Below are positions 1 to 11,908 of a stretch of DNA of 64,000 nucleotides, piece by piece. The stretch is from Begonia masoniana (taxonomy: Eukaryota; Streptophyta; Magnoliopsida; Cucurbitales; Begoniaceae), in assembly GCA_022432975.1 (NCBI GenBank), contig CM039506.1:18384531-18448530 (forward strand). Direction: 5' to 3'. The translations under genes were made by a program, and so were the position numbers. Each line of letters starts with the position of its first letter. Position 1 is the first letter of the stretch. The notes below the pieces were generated by a model, which saw nothing but the letters and a program-made list of their open reading frames with translations, did no database searches and was not told the DNA's origin.

Positions 1-3000
1 GTTCAGTTCTTTTGGAACAAATCGATTGAAGTGAAGGTTCTTTTACTTCATCAAACGCATTACTAAGTCCTAATTACGCGTCCATGAAGCTTATTGGGTC
101 CTCAATACACTTCGTTCTCATCACTTCAAGTTAAAGCCTTGAAGGTGAAATGGATAACTTCGGTTGTAACAACAAGTCATGTAACAGTCAACCTCATTAG
201 CTTGATACGTTCAGTTCTTTTGGAACAAATCGATTGAAGTGAAGGTTCTTTTACTTCATCAAACGCATTACTAAGTCCTAATTACGCGTCCATGAAGCTT
301 ATTGGGTCCTCAATACACTTCGTTCTCATCACTTCAAGTTAAAGCCTTGAAGGTGAAATGGATAACTTCGGTTGTAACAACAAGTCATGTAACAGTCAAC
401 CTCATTAGCTTGATACGTTCAGTTCTTTTGGAACAAATCGATTGAAGTGAAGGTTCTTTTACTTCATCAAACGCATTACTAAGTCCTAATTACGCGTCCA
501 TGAAGCTTATTGGGTCCTCAATACACTTCGTTCTCATCACTTCAAGTTAAAGCCTTGAAGGTGAATGGATAACTTCGGTTGTAACAACAAGTCATGTAAC
601 AGTCAACCTCATTAGCTTGATACGTTCAGTTCTTTTGGAACAAATCGATTGAAGTGAAGGTTCTTTTACTTCATCAACGCATTACTAAGTCCTAATTACG
701 CGTCCATGAAGCTTATTGGGTCCTCAATACACTTCGTTCTCATCACTTCAAGTTTAAGCCTTGAAGGTGAAATGGATAACTTCGGTTGTAACAACAAGTC
801 ATGTAACAGTCAACTCATTAGCTTGATACGTTCAGTTCTTTTGGAACAAATCGATTGAAGTGAAGGTTCTTTTACTTCATCAAACGCATTACTAAGTCCT
901 AATTACGCGTCCATGAAGCTTATTGGGTCCTCAATACACTTCGTTCTCATCACTTCAAGTTAAAGCCTTGAAGGTGAATGGATAACTTCGGTTGTAAAAA
1001 CAAGTCATGTAACAGTCAACCTCATTAGCTTGATACGTTCAGTTCTTTTGAAACAAATCCATTGAAGTGAAGGTTCTTTTACTTCATCAAACGCATTACT
1101 AAGTCCTAATTACGCGTCCATGAAGCTTATTGGGTCCTCAATACACTTCGTTCTCATCACTTCAAGTTAAAGCCTTGAAGGTGAATGGATAACTTCGGTT
1201 GTAACAACAAGTCATGTAACAGTCAACCTCATTAGCTTGATACGTTCAGTTCTTTTGAAACAAATCGATTGAAGTGAAGGTTCTTTTACTTCATCAAACG
1301 CATTACTAAGTCCTAATTACGCGTCCATGAAGCTTATTGGGTCCTCAATACACTTCGTTCTCATCACTTCAAGTTAAAGCCTTGAAGGTGAAATGGATAA
1401 CTTCGGTTGTAACAACAAGTCATGTAACAGTCAACCTCATTAGCTTGATACGTTCAGTTCTTTTGAAACAAATCGATTGAAGTGAAGGTTCTTTTACTTC
1501 ATCAAACGCATTACTAAGTCCTAATTACGCGTCCATGAAGCTTATTGGGTCCTCAATACACTTCGTTCTCATCACTTCAAGTTAAAGCCTTGAAGGTGAA
1601 ATGGATAACTTCGGTTGTAACAACAAGTCATGTAACAGTCAACTCATTAGCTTGATACGTTCAGTTCTTTTGGAACAAATCGATTGAAGTGAAGGTTCTT
1701 TTACTTCATCAAACGCATTACTAAGTCCTAATTACGCGTCCATGAAGCTTATTGGGTCCTCAATACACTTCGTTCTCATCACTTCAAGTTAAAGCCTTGA
1801 AGGTGAATGGATAACTTCGGTTGTAACAACAAGTCATGTAACAGTCAACCTCATTAGCTTGATACGTTCAGTTCTTTTGGAACAAATCGATTGAAGTGAA
1901 GGTTCTTTTACTTCATCAAACGCATTACTAAGTCCTAATTACGCGTCCATGAAGCTTATTGGGTCCTCAATACACTTCGTTCTCATCACTTCAAGTTAAA
2001 GCCTTGAAGGTGAATGGATAACTTCGGTTGTAACAACAAGTCATGTAACAGTCAACTCATTAGCTTGATACGTTCAGTTCTTTTGGAACAAATCGATTGA
2101 AGTGAAGGTTCTTTTACTTCATCAAACGCATTACTAAGTCCTAATTACGCGTCCATGAAGCTTATTGGGTCCTCAATACACTTCGTTCTCATCACTTCAA
2201 GTTAAAGCCTTGAAGGTGAAATGGATAACTTCGGTTGTAACAACAAGTCATGTAACAGTCAACCTCATTAGCTTGATACGTTCAGTTCTTTTGGAACAAA
2301 TCGATTGAAGTGAAGGTTCTTTTACTTCATCAAACGCATTACTAAGTCCTAATTACGCGTCCATGAAGCTTATTGGGTCCTCAATACACTTCGTTCTCAT
2401 CACTTCAAGTTAAAGCCTTGAAGGTGAATGGATAACTTCGGTTGTAACAACAAGTCATGTAACAGTCAACCTCATTAGCTTGATACGTTCAGTTCTTTTG
2501 GAACAAATCGATTGAAGTGAAGGTTCTTTTACTTCATCAAACGCATTACTAAGTCCTAATTACGCGTCCATGAAGCTTATTGGGTCCTCAATACACTTCG
2601 TTCTCATCACTTCAAGTTAAAGCCTTGAAGGTGAATGGATAACTTCGGTTGTAACAACAAGTCATGTAACAGTCAACCTCATTAGCTTGATACGTTCAGT
2701 TCTTTTGGAACAAATCGATTGAAGTGAAGGTTCTTTTACTTCATCAAACGCATTACTAAGTCCTAATTACGCGTCCATGAAGCTTATTGGGTCCTCAATA
2801 CACTTCGTTCTCATCACTTCAAGTTAAAGCCTTGAAGGTGAATGGATAACTTCGGTTGTAACAACAAGTCATGTAACAGTCAACCTCATTAGCTTGATAC
2901 GTTCAGTTCTTTTGGAACAAATCGATTGAAGTGAAGGTTCTTTTACTTCATCAAACGCATTACTAAGTCCTAATTACGCGTCCATGAAGCTTATTGGGTC

Positions 3001-6000
3001 CTCAATACACTTCGTTCTCATCACTTCAAGTTAAAGCCTTGAAGGTGAAATGGATAACTTCGGTTGTAACAACAAGTCATGTAACAGTCAACCTCATTAG
3101 CTTGATACGTTCAGTTCTTTTGGAACAAATCGATTGAAGTGAAGGTTCTTTTACTTCATCAAACGCATTACTAAGTCCTAATTACGCGTCCATGAAGCTT
3201 ATTGGGTCCTCAATACACTTCGTTCTCATCACTTCAAGTTAAAGCCTTGAAGGTGAAATGGATAACTTCAGTTGTAACAACAAGTCATGTAACAGTCAAC
3301 CTCATTAGCTTGATACGTTCAGTTCTTTTGGAACAAATCGATTGAAGTGAAGGTTCTTTTACTTCATCAAACGCATTACTAAGTCCTAATTACGCGTCCA
3401 TGAAGCTTATTGGGTCCTCAATACACTTCGTTCTCATCACTTCAAGTTAAAGCCTTGAAGGTGAAATGGATAACTTCGGTTGTAACAACAAGTCATGTAA
3501 CAGTCAACCTCATTAGCTGATACGTTCAGTTCTTTTGGAACAAATCGATTGAAGTGAAGGTTCTTTTACTTCATCAAACGCATTACTAAGTTCTAATTAC
3601 GCGTCCATGAAGCTTATTGGGTCCTCAATACACTTCGTTCTCATCACTTCAAGTTAAAGCCTGAAGGTGAAATGGATAACTTCGGTTGTAACAACAAGTC
3701 ATGTAACAGTCAACCTCATTAGCTTGATACGTTCAGTTCTTTTGGAACAAATCGATTGAAGTGAAGGTTCTTTTACTTCATCAAACGCATTACTAAGTCC
3801 TAATTACGCGTCCATGAAGCTTATTGGGTCCTCAATACACTTCGTTCTCATCACTTCAAGTTAAAGCCTTGAAGGTGAAATGGATAACTTCAGTTGTAAC
3901 AACAAGTCATGTAACAGTCAACCTCATTAGCTTGATACGTTCAGTTCTTTTGGAACAAATCGATTGAAGTGAAGGTTCTTTTACTTCATCAAACGCATTA
4001 CTAAGTCCTAATTACGTGTCCATGAAGCTTATTGGGTCCTCAATACACTTCGTTCTCATCACTTCGAGTTAAAGCCTTGAAAATGAAATGGATAACTTCG
4101 GTTGTAACAACAAGGCATGTAACAGTCAACCTCATTAGCTTGATACGTTCAGTTCTTTTGGAACAAATCGATTGAAGTGAAGGTACTTTTTCTTCATCAA
4201 CCGCATTACTAAGTCCTAATTACGCGTCCATGAAGCTTATTGGGTCCTCAATACACTTCGTTCTCATAACTTCATGTTAAAGCCTTGAAGGTGAAATGGA
4301 TAACTTCGGTTGTAACAATAAGTCATATAACAGTCAACCTCATTAGCTTGATACGTTCTGTTCTTTTGGAACAAATCGATTGAAGTGAAGGTTCTTTTAC
4401 TTCATCAAACGCATTACTCAGTCCTAATTACGCGTCCATGTCGCTTATTGGGTCGCAATACACTTCGTTCTCATCACTTCGAGTTTAAAGCCTTGAAGGT
4501 GAATGGATAACTTCGTTGTAACAACTAGTCATGTAACAGTCAACCTCATTAGCTTGATACGTTCAGTTCTTTTGAAACAAATCGATTGATGTAAAGGTTC
4601 TTTTATTTCATCAAACGCATTACTAAGTTCTCATTACGCGTCCATGAAGCTTATTGGGTCCTCAATACACTTCGTTCTCATCACTTCAAGTTAAAGCCTT
4701 GAAGGTAAAATGGATAACTTCGGTTGTAACAACAAGTCATGTAACAGTCAACCACATTAGCTTGATACGTTCAGTTCTTTTAGAACAAATCGATTGAAGT
4801 TAATGTTCTTTTACTTCATCAAACGCATTACTAAGTCCTAATTACACGTCCATGAAGCTTATTTGGTCCTCAATACACTTCGTTCTCATCACTTTAAGTT
4901 AAAGCCTTGAAGGTGAAATGGATAACTTCGGTTGTAACAACAAGTCTTCAAACAGTCAACCTCATTAGCTTGATACGTTAAGTTCTTTTGGAACAAATTG
5001 ATTGAAGTGAAGGTTCTTTTACATCATCAAACTCATTACTAAGTTCTAATTACGCATCCATGAAGCTTACTGGGTCCTTAATACACTTCGTTCTCATCCC
5101 TTAAAGTTAAAGCCATGAAGGTGAAATGGATAACTTCGGTTGTAACAACAAGTCATGTAACAGTCAACCTCATTAGCTTGATACGTTCAGTTGTTTTGGA
5201 ACAAATCGATTGAAGTGAAGGTTCTTTTACTTCATCAAACGCATTACTAGGTCCTAATTATGCGTCCATGAAGCTTATTGGGTCCCTAATACACTTCGTT
5301 CTCAACACATTAAGTTAAAGCCTTGAAGGTGAAATGGATAACTTCAGTTGTAACAACAAGTCATGTAACAAGCAACCTAATTAGCTTGATACGTTCTGTT
5401 CTTTTGGAACAAATCGATTGAAGTGAAGGTTCTTTTACTTCATCAAACGCATTACTAAGTCCTAATTACGCGTCCATGAAGCTTATTGGGTCCTCAATAC
5501 ACTTCGTTTCATCACTTCAAGTTAAAGCCCTTGAAGGTGAATGGAATAACTTCGGTTGTAACAACAAGTCTTCAAACAGTCAACCTCATTAGCTTGATAC
5601 GTTCAGTTCTTTTGGAATAAATCGATTGAAGTGAAGGTTCTTTTACTTCATCAAACGCATTACTAAGTTCTAATTACGCATCCATGAAGCTAATTGGGTC
5701 CTTAATACACTTCGTTCTCATCCCTTAAAGTTGAAGCCATGAAGGTGAAATGGATAACTTCGGTTGTAACAACAAGTCATGTAACAGTTAACCTCATTAG
5801 CTTGATACGTTCAGTTGTTTTGGAACAAATCGATTGAAGTGAAGGTTCTTTTACTTCATCAAACGCGTTACTAGGTCCTAATTACGCGTCCATGAAGCTT
5901 ATTGGGTCCCTAATACACTTTGTTATCAACACTTCAAGTTAAAGCCTTGAAGATGAAATGGATAACTTCAGTTGTAACAACAAGTCATGTAACAGTCAAC

Positions 6001-9000
6001 CTGATTTGCTTGATACGTTCTGTTCTTTTGTAACAAATCGATTGAAGTGAAGGTTCTTTTAATCATCAAACGCATTACTAAGTCCTAATACGCGTCCATG
6101 AAGCTTATTGGGTCTCCCAATACACTCGTTCTCATCTCTTCAAGTAAAGCCTTGAAGGTGAAATGGATAACTCGGTTTGTAACAACAAGTCATGTAACCA
6201 TTAACCTCATTAGCTTGATACGTTCAGTTCTGTTGGAAGAAATCGATTGAAGTGAATGTTCTTTTACTTCATCAAACGCATTACTAAGTCCTAATTACGT
6301 GTCCCTGAAGCTTATTGGGTCCTCAATACACTTCGTTTTTATCACTTCAAGTTAAAGCCCTGAAGGTGAAATGGATAACTTCAGTTGTAACAAGTCTTCA
6401 AACAGTCAACCTCATTAGCTTGATACGTTCAGTTCTTTTGGAACAAATCTATTGAAGTGAAGGTTCTTTTACATCATTAAACGCATTACTAAGTCCTAAT
6501 ACGCGTCCATGAAGCTTTTGGGTCCCTCAATACACTTCGTTCTCATCACTTCAAGTTAAAGCCTTGAAGGTGAAATGGATAACTTCGGTTGTAACAACAA
6601 GTCATGTAACAGTGAACCTCATTAGCTTGATACGTTCAGTTGTTTTGGAACAAATCGATTGAAGTAAAGGTTCTTTTACTTCATCAAACGCATTACTAAG
6701 TCCTAATTACCCGTCCATGAAGCTTAGTTGGTTCCCCAATACACTTTGTTTCATCACTTCAAGTTAAAGCCCTTAAGGTTAAATGGATAACTTCGGTTGT
6801 AACAACAAGTCATGTAACAGTGAACCCTCATTAGCTTGATACGTTCAGTTGTTTTGGAACAAATCGACTTGAAGTAAGGTTCTTTTTACTTCATTCAAAC
6901 GCATTACTAAGTCCTAATACCCGTCCTAGAAGCTAATTGGGTTCTCAATACAATTCGTTCTCATCACTTCAAGTTAAAGCAATGAAGGTAAAATGGATAA
7001 CTTTGATTGTAACAACAAGTCATGTAACAGTCAACCTGGTTAGCTTGATACGTTCAGTTCTTTTGGAACAAATCGATAGAAGTGAAGGTTCTTTTTCTTC
7101 ATCAAACGCATTACTAAGTCCTAAGTACACGCCTAGAAGCTTATTGGGTCCTCAATACACTTCCTTCTCATCACTTCGAGTTAAACCCTTGAAGGTGAAA
7201 TGGATAACTTCGGTTTGTAACAACAAGTCATGAACAGTCAGCTCATTAGCTGATACGTTCAATTCTTTTTGAACAAATCGATTGAAGTGAAGGTTCCTTT
7301 ACTTCATCAAACGCATTACTAAGTCTAATTACGCATCCATGAAGCTATTGGGTCCTTCAATAACACTTGTTCTATCCCTCAAAGTTAAAGCCATGAAGGT
7401 GAAATGGATAACTTCGGTTGTAACAACAAGTCATGTAACAGTCAGCCTCATTAGCTGATACGTTCAGTTGTTTTGGAACAAATCGATTAAGTGAAGGTTC
7501 TTTTACTTATCAAACCATTACTAAGTCCTAATACGCGTCCATGAAGCTTATTGGGTCCTCAATACACTTCGTTCTCATCACTTCAAGTTAAAGCCTTGAA
7601 GATGAAATGGATAACTTCAGTTGTAACAACAAGTCATGTAACAGTCAACCTCATTAGCTTGATACGTTCAGTTCTTTTGGAACAAATCGATTAAAGTGAA
7701 TGTTATTTTACATCATCAAACACATTACTAAGTCCTAATTACGCGTCCATAAAGCTTATTGGGTCCTCAATACACTTCGTTTTCATCCCTTCAAGTTAAA
7801 GCCATGAAGGTGAAATGGATAACTTCGGTTGTAACAACAAGTCATGTAACAGTCAATCTCATTAGCTTGATACGTTCAGTTGTTTTGGAACAAATCGATT
7901 GAGTGAAGGTTCTTTTACTTCATCAAACGCATTACTAAGTTCCTGAATACGCAGTCCATGAAGCTTATTGGGGCCCCAATACACTTCGTTCTCATCACTT
8001 CAAGTTAAAGCCATGAAGGTGAAATGGATAACTTCGGTTGTAACAACAAGTCATGTAAAAGTCAACCTCATTAGCTTGATACGTTCAATTCTTTTGAAAC
8101 AAATCGATTGAAGTGAAGGTTCTTTTACTTCATCAAACGCATTACTAAGTTCTAATTACGCATCCATGAAGCTTATTTGGTCCTCAATACACTTCGTTCT
8201 CATCACTTCAACTTAAAGCCTTGAAGGTGAAATGGATAACTTCGGTTGTAACAACAAGTCATGTAACAGTCAACCTCATTAGCTTGATACGTTAAGTTCT
8301 TTTAGAACAAATCGATTGAAGTGAATGTTCTTTTACTTCATCAAACGCATTACTAAGTTCTAATTACGCATCCATGAATCTTATTGGGTCCTCAATACAC
8401 TTCGTTCTGATCACTTCAAGTTAAAGCCTTGAAGGTGAAATGGATAACGTCGGTTGTAACTACAAGTCATGTAACAGTCAACCTCATTAGCTTAATACGT
8501 TCAGTTCTTTTGGAACAAATCGATTGAAGTGAATGTTCTTTTACTTCATCAAACGCATTACAAAGTTCTAATTACGCGTCCTTGAAGCTTATTGGGTCCC
8601 CAATACACTTCGTTCTCATCCCTTCAAGTTAAGTCCATGAAGGTGAAATGGATAACTTTGGTTATAACAATAAGTCTTGTAACAGTCAACCTCATTAGCT
8701 TGATACGTTCAGTTGTTTTGGAACAAATCGATTGAAGTGAAGGTTCTTTTACTTCATCAAACGCATTACTAAGTCCTGATTACGCGTCCATGAAGCTTAT
8801 TGGGGCCCCAATACACTTCGTTCTCATCACTTCAAGTTAAAGCCATGAAGGTGAAATGGATAACTTCGGTTGTAACAACAAGTCATGTAATAGTCAACCT
8901 CATTAGCTTGATACGTTCAATTCTTTTGAAACAAATCGATTGAAGTGAAGGTTCTTTTACTTCATCAAACGCATTACTAAGTTCTAATTACGGCATACAT

Positions 9001-9459
9001 GAAGCTTATTTGGTCCTCAATACACTTCGTTCTCATCACTTCAAGTTAAAGCCTTGAAGGTGAAATGGATAACTTCGGTTGTAACAACAAGTCATGTAAC
9101 AGTCAACCTCATTAGCTTAATACGTTCAGTTCTTTTGGAACAAATCGATTGAAGTGAATGTTCTTTTACTTCATCAAACGCATTACTAAGTCCTAATTAT
9201 GCATCCATGAAGCTTATTGGGTCCCCAATACACTTCGTTCTCATCCCTTCAAGTTAAAGCCATGAAGGTGAAATGGATAACTTTGGTTGTAACAACAAGT
9301 CATGTAACAGTCAACCTCATTAGCTTGATACGTTCAGTTGTTTTGGAACAAATCGATTGAAGTGAAGGTTCTTTTATTTCATCAAACGCATTACTAAGTC
9401 CTAATTACGCGTCCATGAAGCATATTGGGTCCCTAATACACTTCGTTCTCATCACTTCA
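1..9459. repeat. Satellite block 1, ~208-bp tandem monomer (~45 copies)
   Basis: Head-to-tail array. The landmark GTTCAGTTCTTTTGGAAC recurs at 1, 209, 417 and 624, giving a period of 207-208 bp; the 207-bp units lack one A in GGTGAAATGG. From 1 to about 4.0 kb monomers are nearly identical. From about 4.05 kb to 9459 they carry many substitutions and small indels. The block is cut off by the window start on the left and by element A at 9460 on the right. The monomer has several short dyads (CTTCAAG-7-CTTGAAG at 124-144, GTTC-5-GAAC, GTTGT-1-ACAAC). No CENP-B-box-like sequence was seen. The monomer length suits a plant centromeric or heterochromatic satellite, but which one is not known. Confidence 0.97.
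9455..9459. other. Left target-site duplication of element A (CTTCA)
   Basis: CTTCA ends the interrupted monomer just before the TG of the 5' LTR. The same five bases follow the last A of the 3' LTR at 25462-25466, after which the monomer resumes in register (AGTTAAAGCC). A 5-bp duplication is the usual Ty3/gypsy footprint. Confidence 0.95.
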
Positions 9460-9620
9460 TGTAACATCCGAGATGCGACTAGGTAACTTCCTTAACTGTA
9501 TTAACGGTCACGAATATTTTATCTTCGCGGTTTAGAATTTTATGACAAGTTTAATTAATTGAATGTGGGTTTTAAACTAGGTTGAGTGGTAAGATTGTAA
9601 TAATGGAAGATTGAGATCAG

Positions 9621-9629
9621 TATTTAAAG
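9621..9629 (+). promoter_or_regulatory. Candidate TATA box, element A 5' LTR
   Basis: TATTTAAAG lies about 160 bp into the LTR, upstream of a C/T-rich stretch with the protein-coding-like feel of a 5' UTR. The same motif is kept in the 3' LTR at 23170. In element B the equivalent place carries a better TATAAATAG (59216). Placement suits a U3 promoter; no start site can be read from sequence alone. Confidence 0.45.
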
Positions 9630-10120
9630 AAAAAGGAAAGGATTCAAACCTCATTTAAACCACTGTAGCCGACACCACCCTTTCCGGCGATTTCTTCTCT
9701 CGCAAGTCCTGCTCACTGCCATCATCCCGCCTACGACCGGTTTCTAGCCGCATTCCTCAACAAATCCGCACCCGAGGTGGAGAAGTTGAAAAGAAGAGGT
9801 TCAGACTGCTAAGGAGACCAGGTAAGTGGATGTATTAAGATTTCCGGCCATAGGGCCCTACCCCGCAAGGATACTAGGAAAAATGGTTGAAATGATTGTC
9901 TGTTGATTATGACTAGTAGTTTGCCATGATATGAAGTAATTGAGCAAGAAGATGTTAAGTTACATGATGTTCTACTCGTTTTATAGTATGACATTCCTCT
10001 GTGAAATTTGTGTCCATGTATTATGTGCACGTTGATGACTAAGTCAAGAACATGGGAAAACTAATGAAAGCATGATTAAGCGTAGGACGGGGGAAATGAC
10101 TGTGATATGTTCACAAGGTT

Positions 10121-10305
10121 TATGTATGGCTCGCGAATTCTCCCACTGGTGGAGGCCGAGCAATGTTATGTATGACTCGCGAATTCTCCCACTGGTGGAG
10201 GCCGAGCAATGTTATGTATGACTCGCGAATTCTCCCACTGGTGGAGGCCGAGTTGATGTTAAGTACGATAGTTCGCGGATTCTCCCGCTGTTGGAGGCCG
10301 AGCTA
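10121..10305 (+). repeat. 46-bp minisatellite in element A LTR (4 units)
   Basis: Units beginning at CTCGCGAATTCTCCCACTGG recur at 10130, 10176 and 10222 (period 46), with a diverged fourth near 10272. Each has nested inverted arms (CTCG...CGAG around CTCC...GGAG). The same units are at about 23684-23865 in the 3' LTR. Confidence 0.85.
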
Positions 10306-10954
10306 GTCGCTACTATGATTGCCCGATTGGCAAATGACTATGTACCCCTGTCTACCTCCCTCGTTTCTTCCCTTAATACATGCTATGCAAAAGATGAAAA
10401 ATGAACATGAATGAAGAAAGATTTACGAACTTATGTTTCTTTTATTTGTACACTCATGTACATCTGTCAGCATGCATCCCTTACTAAGCATTTGACTTAT
10501 AGTTAAACCTTATGGTGTAGGTGAAGAATTTACAGGTGAGGATACCAAGTTTAATGAAGAAGTTTAAGACTGGTTGCTGGTGAGAGCTCAAGGTGACAGT
10601 GCAGGACTGGAGAGGCGATTATGACCCCTGGTTAATGCTATATTATTTCACTCATGATAATGAATTCGATAGTTTAAGTAGGATGAGTTTATTTTACAAT
10701 ATTGAGTTTTTGAAATTGTCTGGTTGTTCATTGAGTCTGGGGATGATTATGAGGATTATTAAATGATCTGTTGTTTAAGTCTTCTGCTTTATATATTCTG
10801 GTTGAGTCTATGGATTATACATGTTGGGTTTATGGATATGAAGTATGGAATTAAGAAAAAGTCATTATTCCTCCGACGGTATGAGTTGTTTGAAGATTTT
10901 GGATTCTACAGCCATATGATGGAAGCCGGATGGATGAATCTTCCGGCTGACGTC

Positions 10955-11255
10955 ACCGGTGGATGGAGTGTATTTCTTCACCGGATGATGTAAATGTTAT
11001 TTTGTCGTCTAGTGACCGGTGGATGAAGTGTATTTCTTCACCGGATGATGTAAATGTTATTTTGTCGTCTAGTGACCGGTGGATGAAGTGTATTTCTTCA
11101 CCGGATGATGTAAATATTATTTTGTCGTCTAGTGACCAGTGGATGAAGTGTATTTCTTCACCGGATGATGTAAATGTTATTTTGTCGTCTAGTGACCGGT
11201 GGATGAAGTGTATTTCTTCACCGGATGATGTAAGTGTCATTTTGTCGTTTAGTGA
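10955..11255 (+). repeat. 60-bp tandem repeat in 5' LTR of A (5 copies)
   Basis: ACCGGTGGATGAAGTGTATT starts a 60-bp unit at 10955, 11015, 11075, 11135 (ACCAGTGG variant) and 11195. Each unit includes TTCACCGGATGATGTAA. Because 60 is a multiple of three and no stop occurs, open frames of about 113 codons run through it on both strands; these are repeat artefacts. Confidence 0.95.
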
Positions 11256-11749
11256 CCGAGTGAGCTTTAATGTGTCGTGTGCGTTGCACGTGCCCACCGG
11301 ATGATGTATCTTATCTGGTGAGGTTTTAAAGAGTCACGTGTTTGACTCGTGTTCACCGGTGGATGTCCACTACTGGGCAATGTCAAATTAATCACGTGGG
11401 GTACGCGTGATACACCGGATGAGGAGTACCTTATCGAGTGATGCATGCAAGTCCATGCAGCCCGAGTAGATTGACGTCGAGCGATCCGAGGGCACTTCTT
11501 CTCTGCCCGATTAGGTTATGGAAATGATGACTGAGCTTAGTCGCTCGATTCTGTCAACGAATGGGTTGTTAGAATAAAGAAAGAGTCAAGTTTTAAGTTC
11601 TACGTTATATGTTTCAAAAAAAAATAATATACATGAAGAGGTATAATCTAAAGTAAATAGTAAGGATTTATGAATAAGTCTAAATGAAATTAAATGTCTT
11701 TGAGAAAGTCACGAACTGTGTGACGATTCCTCTGGGGTCGTTACAATTA

Positions 11750-11761
11750 TGGTATCAGAGC
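11750..11761 (+). other. Primer-binding site of A (initiator tRNA-Met)
   Basis: TGGTATCAGAGC sits four bases after the LTR end (ATTA spacer). It is complementary to the 3' end of plant initiator tRNA-Met, the common primer for Ty3/gypsy chromoviruses. Confidence 0.93.
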
Positions 11762-11835
11762 AAAACCAGGTTCTAAAATCGATTCTGCAGACTGCCTTCC
11801 AGCACTGACTGTCACTTGAGTACTCTCCAGCAACT

Positions 11836-11898
11836 GTAAGTATTTATGATTTCAGTAAATGTTACTAAGTTAAGATGTATCTATAACTATGTGTTTAG
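11836..11898 (+). other. Putative short leader intron before gag of A
   Basis: AACTGTAAGTATTTATG gives a donor-like site and GTGTTTAGGAACC an acceptor-like site 63 bp apart, with the gag ATG 11 bases downstream at 11909. The same layout occurs in B (54519-54580, 62 bp) and D (51453-51517, 65 bp). The length is at the lower limit for plant introns, so a conserved unspliced leader element is an alternative. Confidence 0.4.
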
Positions 11899-11908
11899 GA
11901 ACCCCAAT

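Larger units (their letters stand above)
9460..11745 (+). repeat. 5' LTR of element A
   Basis: 2286 bp, starting TGTAACATCC and ending GGGTCGTTACA, followed four bases later by the primer-binding site. It matches 23009-25461 along its whole length. Differences include ACATCC versus ACACCC at the start, a short indel near 9715-9740, and five versus eight copies of an internal 60-bp repeat. It holds an AT-rich TATA-like TATTTAAAG at 9621, a perfect 5' splice consensus at 9820 and an acceptor-like TATGGTGTAG at 10511-10520. Small open frames inside it are not credible genes. Confidence 0.95.

Noticed and set aside
6937..7233. Open frame of 98 codons in the satellite (similar ones at 29636, 37359, 37973, 47877 and 48664)
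   Set aside because: Monomer length 208 is not a multiple of three, so frames stay open only by chance indels. The peptides are translations of the satellite and lack any domain.
1..9459. CENP-B-box-like or telomere-like motif in the satellite
   Set aside because: Looked for in the consensus monomer on both strands and not found; centromere identity stays an inference.
10953..11304. Overlapping 113-114-codon open frames on both strands (also 24660-25020)
   Set aside because: They are the 60-bp LTR repeat read in frame; 60 is divisible by three and the unit lacks stops.
9460..11745. A standalone host gene in the LTR, given the good splice signals and TATA-like motif
   Set aside because: The same region recurs as the 3' LTR, has no long coding exon, and its signals are shared by all LTR families here.
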